Shown: positions 34,195-44,924 of the stretch, in pieces
Layout: each line of letters starts with the position of its first letter
Numbering within the stretch: the first letter of the stretch is position 1
Source of the DNA: Erinaceus europaeus
Lineage: Eukaryota; Chordata; Mammalia; Eulipotyphla; Erinaceidae
Length of the DNA stretch: 64,000 nt
Direction: 5' to 3'
Assembly (NCBI RefSeq): GCF_950295315.1
Contig: NC_080185.1
Location: 48,031,237-48,095,236 of the forward strand
Translations under genes and position numbers: made by a program
Notes under the pieces: generated by a model
What the model saw: only the letters and a program-made list of their open reading frames with translations
Database searches by the model: none
What the model was told of the DNA's origin: nothing

Positions 34195-34515
34195 TGTTGT
34201 ATGCTTTACATTGGGTTGTTCTAGCTCTCCCCCTGCCAAGAAAATTGGATCAGTCCTGCTTGTTTCGCGGGCCTGCTTGGCTCTGCCCCAAGGAACCCTG
34301 AGAGGGTTCCGGAGTTCAAGAGTTCGAGTGTGCTTGGTGCCGCCGCGGGGGAAAGAGGCAGCAGAGTTCTGTTTGGTGATTAGTTTGGTTTAGTTTATGA
34401 ATTGTTGTTCTTGAATAAAGAAATACAGCTTCCCTGCCCAGCCGTTGTCTCCACGTCTCTGTTACCCGCCCGTGAAGCTAGCCCGGCCAGCTGGAGCCTC
34501 CGAATTTTAACAACA
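34195..34515 (+). repeat. 5' LTR, 321 bp
   Basis: Ends TGTTG...CAACA form a short inverted repeat. The polyadenylation signal AATAAA is at 34414-34419. GC-rich U3/R segment around gtgccgccgcgggggaaaga. Confidence 0.92.
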
Positions 34516-34517
34516 AA

Positions 34518-34535
34518 TGGCGCCCACGTGGACCT
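34518..34535 (+). other. Primer binding site, tRNA-Lys type
   Basis: Two bases after the LTR lies tggcgcccacgtggacct. The first eight bases match the 3' end complement of tRNA-Lys used by betaretrovirus-like elements; the remainder matches only partly. Confidence 0.7.
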
Positions 34536-34585
34536 GACCTGCGCATCTCTCAGATAAGTGAAGACACTTTGGCTACCTATGTACT

Positions 34586-34720
34586 ATGGCCTTCACTTCT
34601 GCTTGTGAAGAGATCTCCAAAGGCCTCTGCTCTTTCTTCACGAGACTGTTTTGCTGTTTCTGGAACATTTACCTCTTGACCACTCTGTGGTTTCCACTCA
34701 CTTGGGTGAACTCAAAATAG
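34586..34720 (+). other. Small open frame (44 codons) in the LTR element
   Basis: ATG at 34586, stop TAG at 34718. Residues 16-40 are rich in Phe, Leu, Trp and Cys, so the encoded peptide would be hydrophobic. It lies in frame with the 21-bp repeats downstream but is separated from them by this stop. I do not recognise it; it may be non-coding. Confidence 0.3.
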
Positions 34721-34867
34721 CCAGAGGAGTCAGGAAGAGCCAGCAGGCAAGAGGCGAGGCGCGGAGCTGCCTTTTCCACCTGGTGGAACAGCCAGCCAGC
34801 CAGCTGCGCCCAGACAACTCCGCGCACCACGCCCGCAGCCCTGCAGCCCCGCAGCCTGCAGGAGGTT

Positions 34868-34993
34868 GACGCCAGCATGCAGGAGCCCGATGGCACCACA
34901 CAGGAGCCCGACGCCAACACGCTGGAGCTCGATGCCAACACACAGGAGCCCGATGCCACCACGTAGGAGCCCAATGCCAGCACGCAGGCCAGC
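34868..34993 (+). repeat. Six 21-bp tandem repeats inside the LTR element
   Basis: Unit of the type gatgccaccacacaggagcc plus c, six copies in register, 60-90% alike. The period is a multiple of three, giving a seven-residue repeat (D-A-T-T-Q-E-P type) in one frame. A TAG at 34964-34966 interrupts the fifth unit. This suggests former coding or RNA-structural constraint. Confidence 0.85.
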
Positions 34994-35220
34994 CCACAGG
35001 AGCCGGCTCTCCACCACATGGCGCAGGGCACTGTGCGCGTGATCCCTCCACGCTGCTCGGCCACTGAGAACAGGGCAGCAGATATGGCAGGGCCATGGGG
35101 CAGGGCCGCAGCACTTGCTTACATGTTTCTCCATGTTTGTGCCAGTTTCTTTTTTTAAAAATGCCTGTACGATATAGGTTTCTGTTCACCCCACACCCTT
35201 GATACTGTAGTCATTTAGTT

Positions 35221-35235
35221 AAAAAGAAAAGGGGG
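35221..35235 (+). other. Polypurine tract of the LTR element
   Basis: aaaaagaaaaggggg, three bases before the 3' LTR. Confidence 0.85.
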
Positions 35236-35238
35236 AAT

Positions 35239-35559
35239 TGTTGTATGCTTTACACTGGGTTGTTCTAGCTCTCCCCCTGCCAAAAAAATTGGATCAGTCC
35301 TGCTAGTTTCGTGGGCCCGCTTGGCCCCGCCCCAAGGAACCCCGAGAGGGTTCCAGAGTTCAAGAGTTCGAGTGTGCTTGGTGCCGCCGCGGGGGAAAGA
35401 GGCAGCAGAGTTCTGTCTGGTGATTAGTTTGGTTTATTTTATGAATCGTTGTTCTTGAATAAAGAAATACAGCTTCCCTGCCCAGCTGTTGTCTCCGCGT
35501 CTCTGTTACCCGCCCGTGAAGCTAGCCCGGCCAGCTGGAGCCTCCGAATTTTAACAACA
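35239..35559 (+). repeat. 3' LTR, 321 bp
   Basis: Same length as the 5' LTR, with no gaps between them. AATAAA at 35458-35463. About 14 substitutions relative to the 5' copy. Confidence 0.92.
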
Positions 35560-35713
35560 CTTCTGATCTTGTTTTTCAACTTCTGCCTGAGAGTGAGATC
35601 ATCCCATATTCATCCTTCTGTTTCTGACTTATTTCACTTAACATGAAGTTTTCAAGGTCCATCCAAGATCGGCTGAAAACTGTAAAGCCACCATTTTTTA
35701 AAGTTGAGTAGTA

Positions 35714-35716
<3 letters not shown>

Positions 35717-35769
<53 letters not shown>
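35717..35769. repeat. (AT)n microsatellite inside L1
   Basis: About 26 AT units at the place where other L1 copies have only tatatata (compare 25965-25972). Confidence 0.95.
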
Positions 35770-35771
<2 letters not shown>

Positions 35772-37227
35772 AACTTGCTCAGCCACTAATTTGTTGTTGG
35801 ACACCTGGGTTGCTTCCAGGTTTTGGCTATTACAAATTGTGCTGTTAAGAACATATGTGTGCACAGACCTTTTTGGATGGGTTTGTTGGGTTCCTTAGGA
35901 TATATCTCCAGGAGAAAAGTTGCAGGATCATAGGGTAGGTAAATTTCTAGCTTTCTGAGAGTTCTCCAGACTGTTCTCCACAGAGGTTGGACCAATTTAC
36001 ACTCCCACCAGCAGTGCACAAGGGTTCCTTTGACCACACAACCTTTCCAGAATTTGCTGCTGTTACCTTTTCTGATGTATGACATTCTCACAGGAGTGAA
36101 GTGGTTTATCATTGTTGTCTTTATTTGCATTTCTCTGACAATCAAAGACTTGGAGCATTTTTTTATGTGTTTTTCATCCTTTTGGATCTCTTCTGTGGTG
36201 AATATTCTGTCCATGTCCTTTCCCCATATTCAGAAGGGGTTATTTATTTTCTTGTTGTTAAATTTGGCAAGCTCTTTATATATTTTGGTTATTGGCCTCT
36301 TGTCTGATGTGTGGCATGTAAAGATATTCTCCCATTCTGTGAGGGGTCTCTTGGCTTGAGTAGTGGTTTCTTTTACTGTGAATAAGATTTTAATTTGATG
36401 TTGTCCCATAGGTTTATGCTTGCCTTAGTCTTCTTTGTAATTGGATTCGTTTCATTGAAGATGTCTTTAAAATTTATGTGGAAAAGAGTTCTGCCAAATT
36501 TTTTCCTCTAAGTATCTGATAGTTTCTGGTCTCACATCCAAGTCCTTGATGCACTTGGAATTTACTTTTGTATTTAGTGAAATATAGTGGTTCAGTTTCA
36601 TTCTTCTACATGTTTCAACCCATTTTTTTCCAACACCATTTGTTGAAGAGACTCTGCTTTCCCCATTTAGTTGTCTGAGCACCATTGTCAAAGATTAGAT
36701 GTCCATAGGTGTGCAGGATTACTTCTGTGCTCTCAATTCTATTCCACTGGTCAGTGTGTCTATTCATGTTCTAGTACCAAGAAGTTTTGATGACAGTGGC
36801 CCTATAATATAATCAGGAAGTGTGATGCCTCCAGTTCTGTTCTTTCTTCTCAAGATTGTTTTGGCAATTCTGGGTCTTTTCTGGCTCCAGATTAACCTTT
36901 TTAGCATTTTTTCTATACTCCTAACAGTTGTGGTTGGGATCTTGATGGGGATAGCATTAAATTTGTATATTGCTCTGGGTAGTATATTCATTTTGATGAT
37001 GTTAATTCTTCCAACCCATGATCATGGAAGTATCTTTCCACTTCTTTGTGTCTTTTTTCAATTTCCTTGAGCAGTGACTCACAATTTTCACTATACAAAT
37101 CTTTCACTTCTTTGGTTAGGCTTATTGCTAGGTATTTTGTTGTTTTTGTTGTTATAGTAAAAGGAATTGATTTCTGCATTTCAACTTCTACTAAGTTTGT
37201 GTTTGAATAGAGGTGTGCCACTGACTT

Positions 37228-37520
37228 AACATTTTTTTAATATTTATTTTTCTTTTTGTTGTCCCTGTTTATCATTGTTGTTGTAGTTATTATTATTGTT
37301 GTTGTTGATGTCGTTGTTGTTAGATAGGAAAGAGAGAAATGGAGAGAGAAAGGAAAGACAGAGAGGGGGAGAGAAAGATAGACACCTGCAGACCTGCTTC
37401 ACCACCTGTGAAGCGACAACCCTACAAGTGGGGAGCCGGGGTCTTCAACTGGGATCTTTCTGCTGGTCCTTGCACTTTGCACCATGTGCACTTAACCCGC
37501 TGTGGTACTGCCCAACTCCC
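37228..37520 (-). mobile_element. SINE-B inside L1 ORF2, 12-bp TSD
   Basis: Full minus-strand copy: tttttctttttgttgtccct, gttagataggaaagagagaa, agacacctgcagacctgctt, gcacttaacccgctgtggta. Perfect repeat tgccactgactt at 37216-37227 and 37521-37532. Confidence 0.93.
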
Positions 37521-39745
37521 TGCCACTGACTTTTGAAGATTAATTTTGTAACCTGACACCTTACTGTATTGCCTGATGGTTTCCAAAAGCTTATGCTGGA
37601 TTCCTTAGGTTTTTCTATGTAGACTATTATGTAATCCACAAATAGAGAGAGTTTGACTTCTTCTCTTCCAGTCTATATCCCTTTAATTCCTTGCTCCTGC
37701 CTGATTGCTATGGCAATAACTTCCAACACTATGTTGAATAATAATGGTAATACCCAGTCTAGTTCCTGATCTGAGGGGAAATGCTTCCAGTTTTTCACCA
37801 TTGAGTATGATGTTGGTTGTAAGTTTGCTATATTTAGACTCCACTATCTTCAAGAATTTTCCATCTATTCCTATTTTTGTAGTGTTTTCATCATAAAGGG
37901 ATGATGTATTTTGTCAAAGGCTTTCTCTGCATCTATTGATATGACCATGTGGTTTTTGGTCTTGCTTTTATTGATGTGGTGGATCCGGTTGATTGATTTA
38001 AGTATATGAAACCAACCTTGCATCCCTGGGATAAACCCCACTTGGTCATGATGAACAATCTTTTTGATATACTGCTGTATCCGGTTGGCTAGAATTTTGT
38101 TCAATATTTTAGCATCTATGTTCATCAGAGATATTGGTCTGTAGTTTTCTTTTTTGGTTGTGTCCCAGTCTGCTTTTGTTATCAAAGTGATGTTGGCTTC
38201 ATAGAAGCTGGAAGGGAGTATTCCAGTATCTTTAGTCTTCTGGAAGACTTTTAAAAGTAGAGGTATTAGTTCTTCTTTGAAGGTTTTGTAGAATTCATTT
38301 GTAAAACCATCTGGTCCAGGAATTTTATTTTTGGGAAGGTTGTTGATAACTGTTTCAATTTCATTAGCTGTGATGGGCCTGTTCATGTTATCTAGTTCTT
38401 CTTTACTTAGTTTTGGAAGTTCTTAGGTATCTAGGAAATCGTCCATATCTTCCAGGTTCTCTACCTTGGTGGCATATAGTTGTTCATAGAAGTCTCCCAT
38501 GATACGCTGAATTTCTGCAGTGTTTGTTGTGATATTTCCTCTTTCATTTATGATCCGATTTATTTTGGTCTTCTCCCTTTTTTGTTTTGTGAGTCTGGCT
38601 AATGGTTTGTCGATTTTGTTCACTCTTTCAAAGAACCAAGGTTTACTTTCATTGATCTTTTGTATGGTTTTGTTATTTTCAATGTTATTTATTTCTGCCC
38701 TAACTTTAGTTATTTCTGTCCTTCTGGTTGCTTTAGGTTCCTTTGTTCTTCATTTTCTAGGTCTTTAAGCTCTTTATCTGTGCCTTTTCTTGTTTCCTAA
38801 TGTGTGCTTGTATGGCTATGAACTTCCCTCTCGGTACTGCCTTAGCTGTGTCCCAAATACTTTGATAGTTTGTGTCTTCATTTTCATTGAACCCTAGAAA
38901 TATTTTTATTTCTTCCTTTATTTCGTCTTTGACCCAGTAGTTGTTTACTAGTGTATGTGGAACATCCACATTTTGGAACTATTACTAATCTTTTGTTGAT
39001 TGTTAAGTGTTAGTTTAATTCCACTGTAGTCTGAGAAGATGCTTGGGATGATTTCAATGCTCTTGTATTTGCTGATGTTGTCTTTGTGGCTTAACATATG
39101 GTCTATTCTTGAGAATGATCCATGTGGACTTGAGTAGAATGTGTATTCCAGTTTCTTGGGATGAATGACTCTGAAAATGTCCAATAGTTCTAGTTTATCT
39201 AGCTCCTCATTTAGCTCTCTCATGTCTTTATTGATTTTCTGCCTGGATGATCTGTTGAGAGAGTGGGGTGTTGAAGTCCTCTACTATTACTGCGTTGTTC
39301 TCAATATATTGCTGTAGCTCTTTCAGTGGATTTTTGATCTATTTATATGGCTTCTCATTGGGTGCATAGATATTAATAATTGTTAAGTCCTCTTGATTGA
39401 CTGATCCTCTGAGCATTAAGTAGTGTCCATTACTATCTTTTTCAATTTTATTTATTTTAAAGTCTACCATGTCAGATATGAGAATAGCTGTTCCTGCCCC
39501 TTTTTGTGGGCCATTGCATAGTATGATAGTTTTCCATCCTTTCATTTTGAGTCTGTGTTTGTCTTTCTGAGTTAGGTGAGTTTCCTGTTGAAAGCATATT
39601 GTTGGATTGTGTTTTCTGATCCATCTTCCTATTCTTTGCCTTTTAATAGGTGAATTCAGGCCATTGACATTTATTGAAATCAAAGATTGAAGACATTTTA
39701 ACACCATTCTTAGAGATTTTTAGTCTTCTGATATATGGCATGTTT

Positions 39746-40734
39746 ATGGTGGTCTGACTGTTTGTAGGAGAACTTTCAGATCTTCTTTCAAGGCAGGCTT
39801 GGTGATAGTTGATTCTTTCAATTTTTGCTTGTCTGAGAAGATTTTGATGCCTCCATCTAGTCTGAATGACAGTCTAGCAGGATTCAGTAGTCTTGGTTGA
39901 AAGCCTTTCTCATTGAGTACTCGATAGATATCTTGCCATTCTCTTCTGGCCTATAGTGTTTGTGTCGAGAAGTCTGCTGCTGAACTTATGGGCTTTCCAC
40001 TGTAGGTGACTCTGTTTTATTCTTGCAGCCTTCAGTATCCTTTCTTTATCCTAATTACTTTATATTCTAAATATGATGTGTCTTGGTGTCTTTAAGTTTG
40101 GGTTTATTCTGTTAGGAACCTTCTGGGCTTCTTGAACCTTTATGTCTTTGATGTTGTTTATTCTAGAGAATTTCTCAGCTATTATGTGCTTAAGAATACT
40201 TTCTTCCCTTCCCTCTCTTTCTTCCTCTGCTAAGCCAATAATGAGTATATTATTTCAGTTGAAGTCATCCCATAGGTCTCTGTTGTTGTTTTCAGAATCT
40301 CTTAATCTCTTTTTGAGATCTCTTACGTCTTCTTTAGTTGTCTCTAATTCATCCTTGATCTTGCTAATTCTGTCTTTAGCCTAATTTTTTCCATTCTCTC
40401 TCCCTTCTACTGTTTTCTGGAGTTCATCTGTTTTGTTACCCTGCTCTGATACTGTTTTAGCTTGTTCAGCTAGTTTTGTTCTTAGCTCAGCTATTTCAAC
40501 TTTTAGCTCTCTAATAACCTTGAGAAAATTAGTGTTTTCTTCCAGAGTATCATTTTTTGTTTCTGCATTTCTGTTGGCAATTCTTTCAAACTCTTTACTC
40601 ACTCCTGTGTTTATTTACCTAACTAGTGTTTGGATGTTGACTTCATTATTTTGTGTTTCAACCTTTGGGGGACTTTTAGCTGGACTTTTGTCCTCGTTCA
40701 TTTCTCCAATATTTTTTCTTGTTGGTTTAACCAT
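39746..40734 (-). pseudogene. L1 ORF1 (nucleic-acid chaperone), disrupted
   Basis: Starts at an ATG at 40734 (M-V-K-P-T-R-K-N) and would end at a stop near 39746 after about 330 codons, the usual ORF1p length. The centre is a Glu/Lys/Leu-rich heptad region (about residues 45-130) expected for the trimeric coiled coil. The RRM and C-terminal parts follow. In-frame stops occur, for example near 40620 and 40381, with further breaks downstream. ORF1p normally coats L1 RNA in the cytoplasm. Confidence 0.75.
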
Positions 40735-41441
40735 TCTATATAGTCTGTTATGAGGTCCCTCTCTCATTACTTTTCAAATTACTGATCACTCTTGCCTGGA
40801 TTGAATTGTGTCTAAGTAAGGTAATTAAAGAGTTCACAGTTGTGAATATTGACAGTTGTTTCAATAGTATTATAATCCCTGAGTTGGAGCTCAGTGGCTT
40901 AAAAGCCTCTTCTGTGCTTTTTCTTCCCTGTACGATATGGGAGCCTGAGGGCTTTTAAACTATAAGTAGGCTTCTTAGCTTAATCACTGACTCCTGACCA
41001 AGAGATAAAGCAGGGTAGCTTAGAGATAATCCAGTGGTTATGCAAAAAGACTCTCACAGCCCCACCACTAGTTCACTGAGGTGTAAATTTTCTCCTGAGT
41101 TTCCAGGTTAGTTCTCTGTCCCCCGTTGTTAGCATAGTGCCTCCCCCCACACTGCTCCAGATTCTGAGGGCAGCAGCAATATAGACCCACAGTTGCACTT
41201 GGTGAGTCCCAAGGGGTTCCTCTCCTCCCTTCAGCCATGTTTTTGTTGGTGAAACAGACTGGAGGTGGTTTCTCAACTGGTAAGCTACTGGACTGTTACC
41301 AGCCACTTAATCTCTCCCTAGGTTCCTCTCTTTCCATGAACCACACGTGTTTGCACTCATGGGTGATTTGGTGGGTTCCTGAGGTCATTCTAGTCCTGTC
41401 TTGTTGCAGTCCCAGGTGGTCTCTTTTAGTATTCCTCAACC
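40735..41441 (-). promoter_or_regulatory. L1 5'UTR
   Basis: About 700 bp upstream of ORF1 with higher GC than the rest. It includes a stretch near 41230-41280 (on the minus strand, ccagtctgtttcaccaacaa) and a run near 41145 (gggggaggcac). By position it should contain the internal promoter; individual sites were not identified. Confidence 0.6.
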
Positions 41442-41685
41442 TGATAATATTTTTATGTATCAGTAATTTTCACCCCATAGGATTGAGTTCCCTAATTTTC
41501 TGTTTGAGTAAGCATAAAATAATTCTAAAATATTTCGGATGTTTGTGTTATAACTCTTTTTTTTAACTGACAAATACACAATATAGTTTCTAATAATAAA
41601 GAATACATTACTCATTATTAATGAGCCACTACCTTTCACAATCTTCCATTTTTAAAATTGTCAGATCTTGTGATCTTTTGTTTTC

Positions 41686-41990
41686 TTTTTTCTTTTTTTG
41701 TTGTCACCAGGATTATTGCTGCAGTTCAGTATCTTTATGAGAAATCTACCATTCCCAGTGGCCACTTCTGCTTTCCATTTTTTCTTTTTTTTTCTATAGA
41801 AACTAAGAGAAATTGAGAAAGGAATGGGAGATAGAGAGGGAGGGAGAAAGAAAGTTTCCTGCAATACTACTTCACTGTTCATGAAATTCCTCCCACCCTT
41901 GAAGGTAGGATCCAGGGGCTTGATCCTGAGTCATTACACATGCTAATGTGTGTGCACTCAACTTGGTACACCACCACCCAGGCTCTCTAT
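41686..41990 (-). mobile_element. Old SINE, minus strand
   Basis: 'tgttgtcaccaggattattg', 'cattcccagtggccacttct', purine block (gggagatagagagggaggga), 'ggggcttgatcctgag', head 'tgtgcactcaacttggtaca'. It shares its tail-side module with the copies at 49852, 56681 and 60435. Confidence 0.7.
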
Positions 41991-42029
41991 GGTATTTTTA
42001 ATTATAAGACATTATTTTCTCAATGAATC

Positions 42030-42195
42030 TAGTGTCTGGAGCCAGAAGATAGCTTACCATATAAGGGCATGTGCGTTCTTGTGCATGGGATCCATGTTGA
42101 TGACTCAGCACTCTATGAGTGCACCATTACGTTGGTGGGAACTCCAGTGCTGTAGTGTCTCATTCCCAATCTTTGACTCTCTCTAAATACTTGAA
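42030..42195 (+). mobile_element. SINE-C-like element
   Basis: Head 'ggagccagaagatagcttac', 'gtgcatgggatccatg', then 'gtgctgtagtgtctcattcc' and a weak TTTAAAAAAT tail. Diverged. Confidence 0.5.
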
Positions 42196-42299
42196 ATTTA
42201 AAAAATGAAAAGTCATCCTGGAAGTGGTGAAAATACGTATGCCTGAGGACATGGCACCAAAAGGAAAAGGAGGAGGAGAATCTGGTGATTACAATATAA

Positions 42300-42432
42300 C
42301 TTTTTTTTTCTTTTTACCAGGGCACTGCTCAGCTCTGCCTTATGATGGTGTGGGGGATTGAATCTGGAACTTTGGATCCTCAGGAATGAGAATATCTTTG
42401 CATAGTCATTATGCTATCTACCCTTCCCAGTA
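42300..42432 (-). mobile_element. SINE-C, minus strand
   Basis: T-run, 'taccagggcactgctcagct', 'gggggattgaatctggaact', 'gcatagtcattatgctatct'. Confidence 0.75.
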
Positions 42433-43017
42433 CAATATAACATTAAACTCGGTCTAGTATAATGTTTCATTATGCATTAATTAAAATGTTATTACTTCAC
42501 TATGCATTAAAGTTGAATATGTTTTGTAGTTAAATAAAATCCAACCCCCAAGGAAAAGACAAAAGAGTGAATACTTCACTAAGATCTTATTTATATACAA
42601 AGGATTTCCACAGATGATTCGAGTTTGAGAGTTAGCTCATTGAAATATCTATGACTTCATGCTCTTCTTTCTATCTACATCTTTAACAGTTTTTGTCCAA
42701 ATGATTTCAATATTCTCCATATAGTTATCCTTGCTTCTACACACTTATTTGCTCCAATTTGTCTCAGCAGTGCCACCATAGCTTAGTTCTTTTTAAGATG
42801 TGGCTATATTATATTTCAGCATAAGAAATCTATATTAACCACATAATAATGCCCCCAAACTCTTTAGCCTTTCACAAAATCCTTACAACCTTGCATTGCC
42901 CCTTTCACTACTGGTCCTGAAAACATAATAATCACAAATATGCACATACACACAGCACGAATCATAGTATATTTATTGAACATATCTTCTATGGCTCTAC
43001 ATTTTTCTTTCAAATTT
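42433..43017. other. Unassigned sequence
   Basis: No gene or repeat recognised. Confidence 0.45.
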
Positions 43018-43320
43018 TTTAAAATTTTTATTAGTGATGTCATACTGGTAACAGAATTATAAGATAATGCGGGTATAATTCCACACCATTCCTATCACAA
43101 GAGTTCTGTGTCCCTACCCACCTCCAATGGAGACTGCAAAAATTCTCTCAAGGTCACAGATGTGGGTTGACTTTATATCTATCTGTCTATACCTATATCT
43201 AACTACATATTTTGTTGCACATTTTTTCCTATGGTTCTTCCTTCACTTCCTTTCTAAGTCACATCTACACCTATTACTACTTCAGATTGTCCTTTCCAGA
43301 GAAGAAATAACATTTCTTGG
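43018..43320 (-). mobile_element. Old L1 3'UTR-like repeat
   Basis: 'taattccacaccattcctat', 'gagttctgtgtccctaccca', 'ccaatggagactgc', 'gttgactttatatct', 'aagtcacatctacacctatt'. The same ordered blocks occur at 49137-49560, 50140 and 54756. This is an older relative of the long L1 3'UTR. Confidence 0.6.
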
Positions 43321-44598
43321 TACTTTAATTAAATCAAGAAGTTCAAACACTGAATTGCAAGTAAATCTTACAATTCTTGATTTTCACACATACCCACTCA
43401 GGCCAACTGTGATCTGACTAGTTTTAGCTAAAAGTCATATAATTCCATGACAGTATTTTAGTAGTTTTCTAAGGATTTGAAAAAACAACAACAACAACAC
43501 CTTTGTGTATTGCATAATCTGTTCTTAAGGTAAAAAAAAAAAATCAAGCAATCAAACAAAAACAATCAAATAAAATCCCAAAATATCATAGAACATTTGT
43601 AACAAATTTTAACATAATGTTAAAGTCCCTTTAAAATTATGTATTTACTTATCTATTTATTTAAAATAAGATGTTGGGGAAGGAACCAAAAATTAAGAAT
43701 GTGTATGATACTACTGAGCATTCTCCTAAGTCTGTTTTCATTCTATATTTTTGGAAAGAAGGAGAGAGGAAAGATGGAGGAAGGGGAGGTGGTAGGTCAT
43801 TATATTTTACATGGAGTTTTCTTACTGCTTTCCATAGTGCTCCCAAGTGATACTGGAATATAAACTCAAGGTGTCATGCATGAGAAGACATATAGTTTAT
43901 GTGCTAAACCTTTTTCTGTTCCTATATCCTTATTCGGAGATTTGGTTTTCCATATTTCTACTTTAAAACTCTCACAAGTAATTTTTCAGCAATTACCAAT
44001 ACTTATGAAAGAAAAGTATTTAGATGGCAATTCAAAAACTTTTATTACTGCAGATCACAGTAAGTTCTTCCCTTCTAAATGATTTCTTTACTGGTGAATT
44101 TTCCAATATGCATACATATGGAAACTATTTGAAGCCTAAATGATCTTCTTATTTTACTTTTCAAAAGCAAGTTTTTTTTCCCCAAAAAATTGAATGGAAC
44201 TTATTTCTATTTTCAGCATGGAATAAGGAGTATGGACAATCGAAGCTGATTATATAAGACTAGTACAATTTTGAATGATGAGGAGGAAACCTGCTTAGTC
44301 ATTTTGCTACATTAATCAGTTTTTGTGTTCTCCTCTACATGTATTAGGTTCTCACAAAACTTATGATTGCTGGAGATGACTTTCTGAACTGACATTTATC
44401 TACTCAATATTATATATGGTTATCAAATTATCCCTTAAAACTTTTAAAAAAATACTTCAGCATTACAATAATTCTTCACATTTTTGGCAATTATTATTGC
44501 TTTTAACTCTGTTCGGCAAATTATCATATCAGGAATTAAACTGTGTCTACACTTAACAGTTTGGGAAGCTACAGCAACTGTTTCAGGGCATCACATAT
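43321..44598. other. Unassigned AT-rich sequence
   Basis: About 1.3 kb with nothing recognised; open frames of 60-75 codons are without motifs. Confidence 0.5.
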
Positions 44599-44615
44599 AA
44601 TTTGATAACATTTTA

Positions 44616-44907
44616 AAAAATATTTGTTAATTTATTTATTCCCTTTTGTTGCCCTAGTTGTTTTATTGTTGTGGTTATTATTATTGTTGTTATTGATGTC
44701 ATCGAGGTTGGAGAGGACAGAGAGAAATGAAGAGAGGAGGGAAAGACAGAGAAGGGAAGGGAAAGACAGACACCTACAGACCTGCTTCATTGCCTGTGAA
44801 GCCACTCCCCTGTAGGTGGGGAGCTGGGGGCTCCAAATGGGATCCTTAGGACAGTACTTGTGCTTTGTGCCATGTGCGCTTAACCCGCTGCGCTACCGCC
44901 CGACTCC
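44616..44907 (-). mobile_element. SINE-B, minus strand, with TSD
   Basis: Full copy from TTATTTATTCCCTTTTGTTG to 'gctaccgcccgactccc'. Flanking repeat aatttgataacatttta at 44599-44615 and 44908-44924. Confidence 0.93.
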
Positions 44908-44924
44908 CAATTTGATAACATTTT

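Larger units (their letters stand above)
34195..35559 (+). mobile_element. Short LTR element without retroviral genes (class II-like)
   Basis: Complete 1365-bp element: 321-bp LTR, 723-bp interior, 321-bp LTR, flanked by the 6-bp repeat cttctg (34189-34194 and 35560-35565). The flanking L1 is continuous when it is removed. A primer binding site follows the 5' LTR and a polypurine tract precedes the 3' LTR, so all cis signals for reverse transcription are present. The interior is GC-rich and has no recognisable gag, protease, polymerase or env. It would need enzymes from another retrovirus-like element. The 6-bp duplication and Lys-type primer site fit class II endogenous retroviruses. The two LTRs differ at about 14 sites by eye, mostly transitions, so it is not brand-new. 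Confidence 0.9.
34165..39707 (-). pseudogene. L1 ORF2 (endonuclease and reverse transcriptase), disrupted
   Basis: Start chosen at 39707 (M-V-L-K-C), just upstream of the conserved I-N-V-N-G-L motif. Endonuclease signs: Q-E-T-H (39590 region), I-N-I-Y-A-P-N, and I-D-H-M (39120 region). Reverse transcriptase: P-G-P-D-G (38310 region) and D-Q-V-G-F-I-P-G (38030 region). The catalytic box near 37635 reads F-V-D-Y instead of F-A-D-D, so the second catalytic Asp is lost. The C-terminal H-C-W-W-E-C-K motif is present near 36010. There are several stops and frameshifts, a SINE-B at 37228, and an LTR element inserted within the last dozen codons. Confidence 0.8.
33974..41441 (-). mobile_element. Near full-length L1, carrying an LTR element and a SINE
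   Basis: Minus-strand L1 of about 5.8 kb after removing the inserts at 34195-35559 and 37228-37520. Reading on the minus strand there is a 5'UTR (41441-40735), ORF1 (40734-39746), ORF2 (39707 down to about 34165) and a compact 3'UTR ending near 33974. The target repeat is imperfect: tgataatgtttt at 33962-33973 and tgataatatttt at 41442-41453. ORF1 and ORF2 both contain stops or frameshifts, so it is dead, but it is the best-preserved L1 here. Confidence 0.85.

Noticed and set aside
34669..35189. Overlapping 131-163-codon frames on the minus strand of the LTR element
   Set aside because: GC-rich repetitive interior keeps several antisense frames open; none starts or ends at meaningful element landmarks.
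42251..42300. Start of a possible processed pseudogene (M-A-P-K-G-K-G-G-G)
   Set aside because: Only about 17 codons, no match that I can name, and a SINE follows directly.
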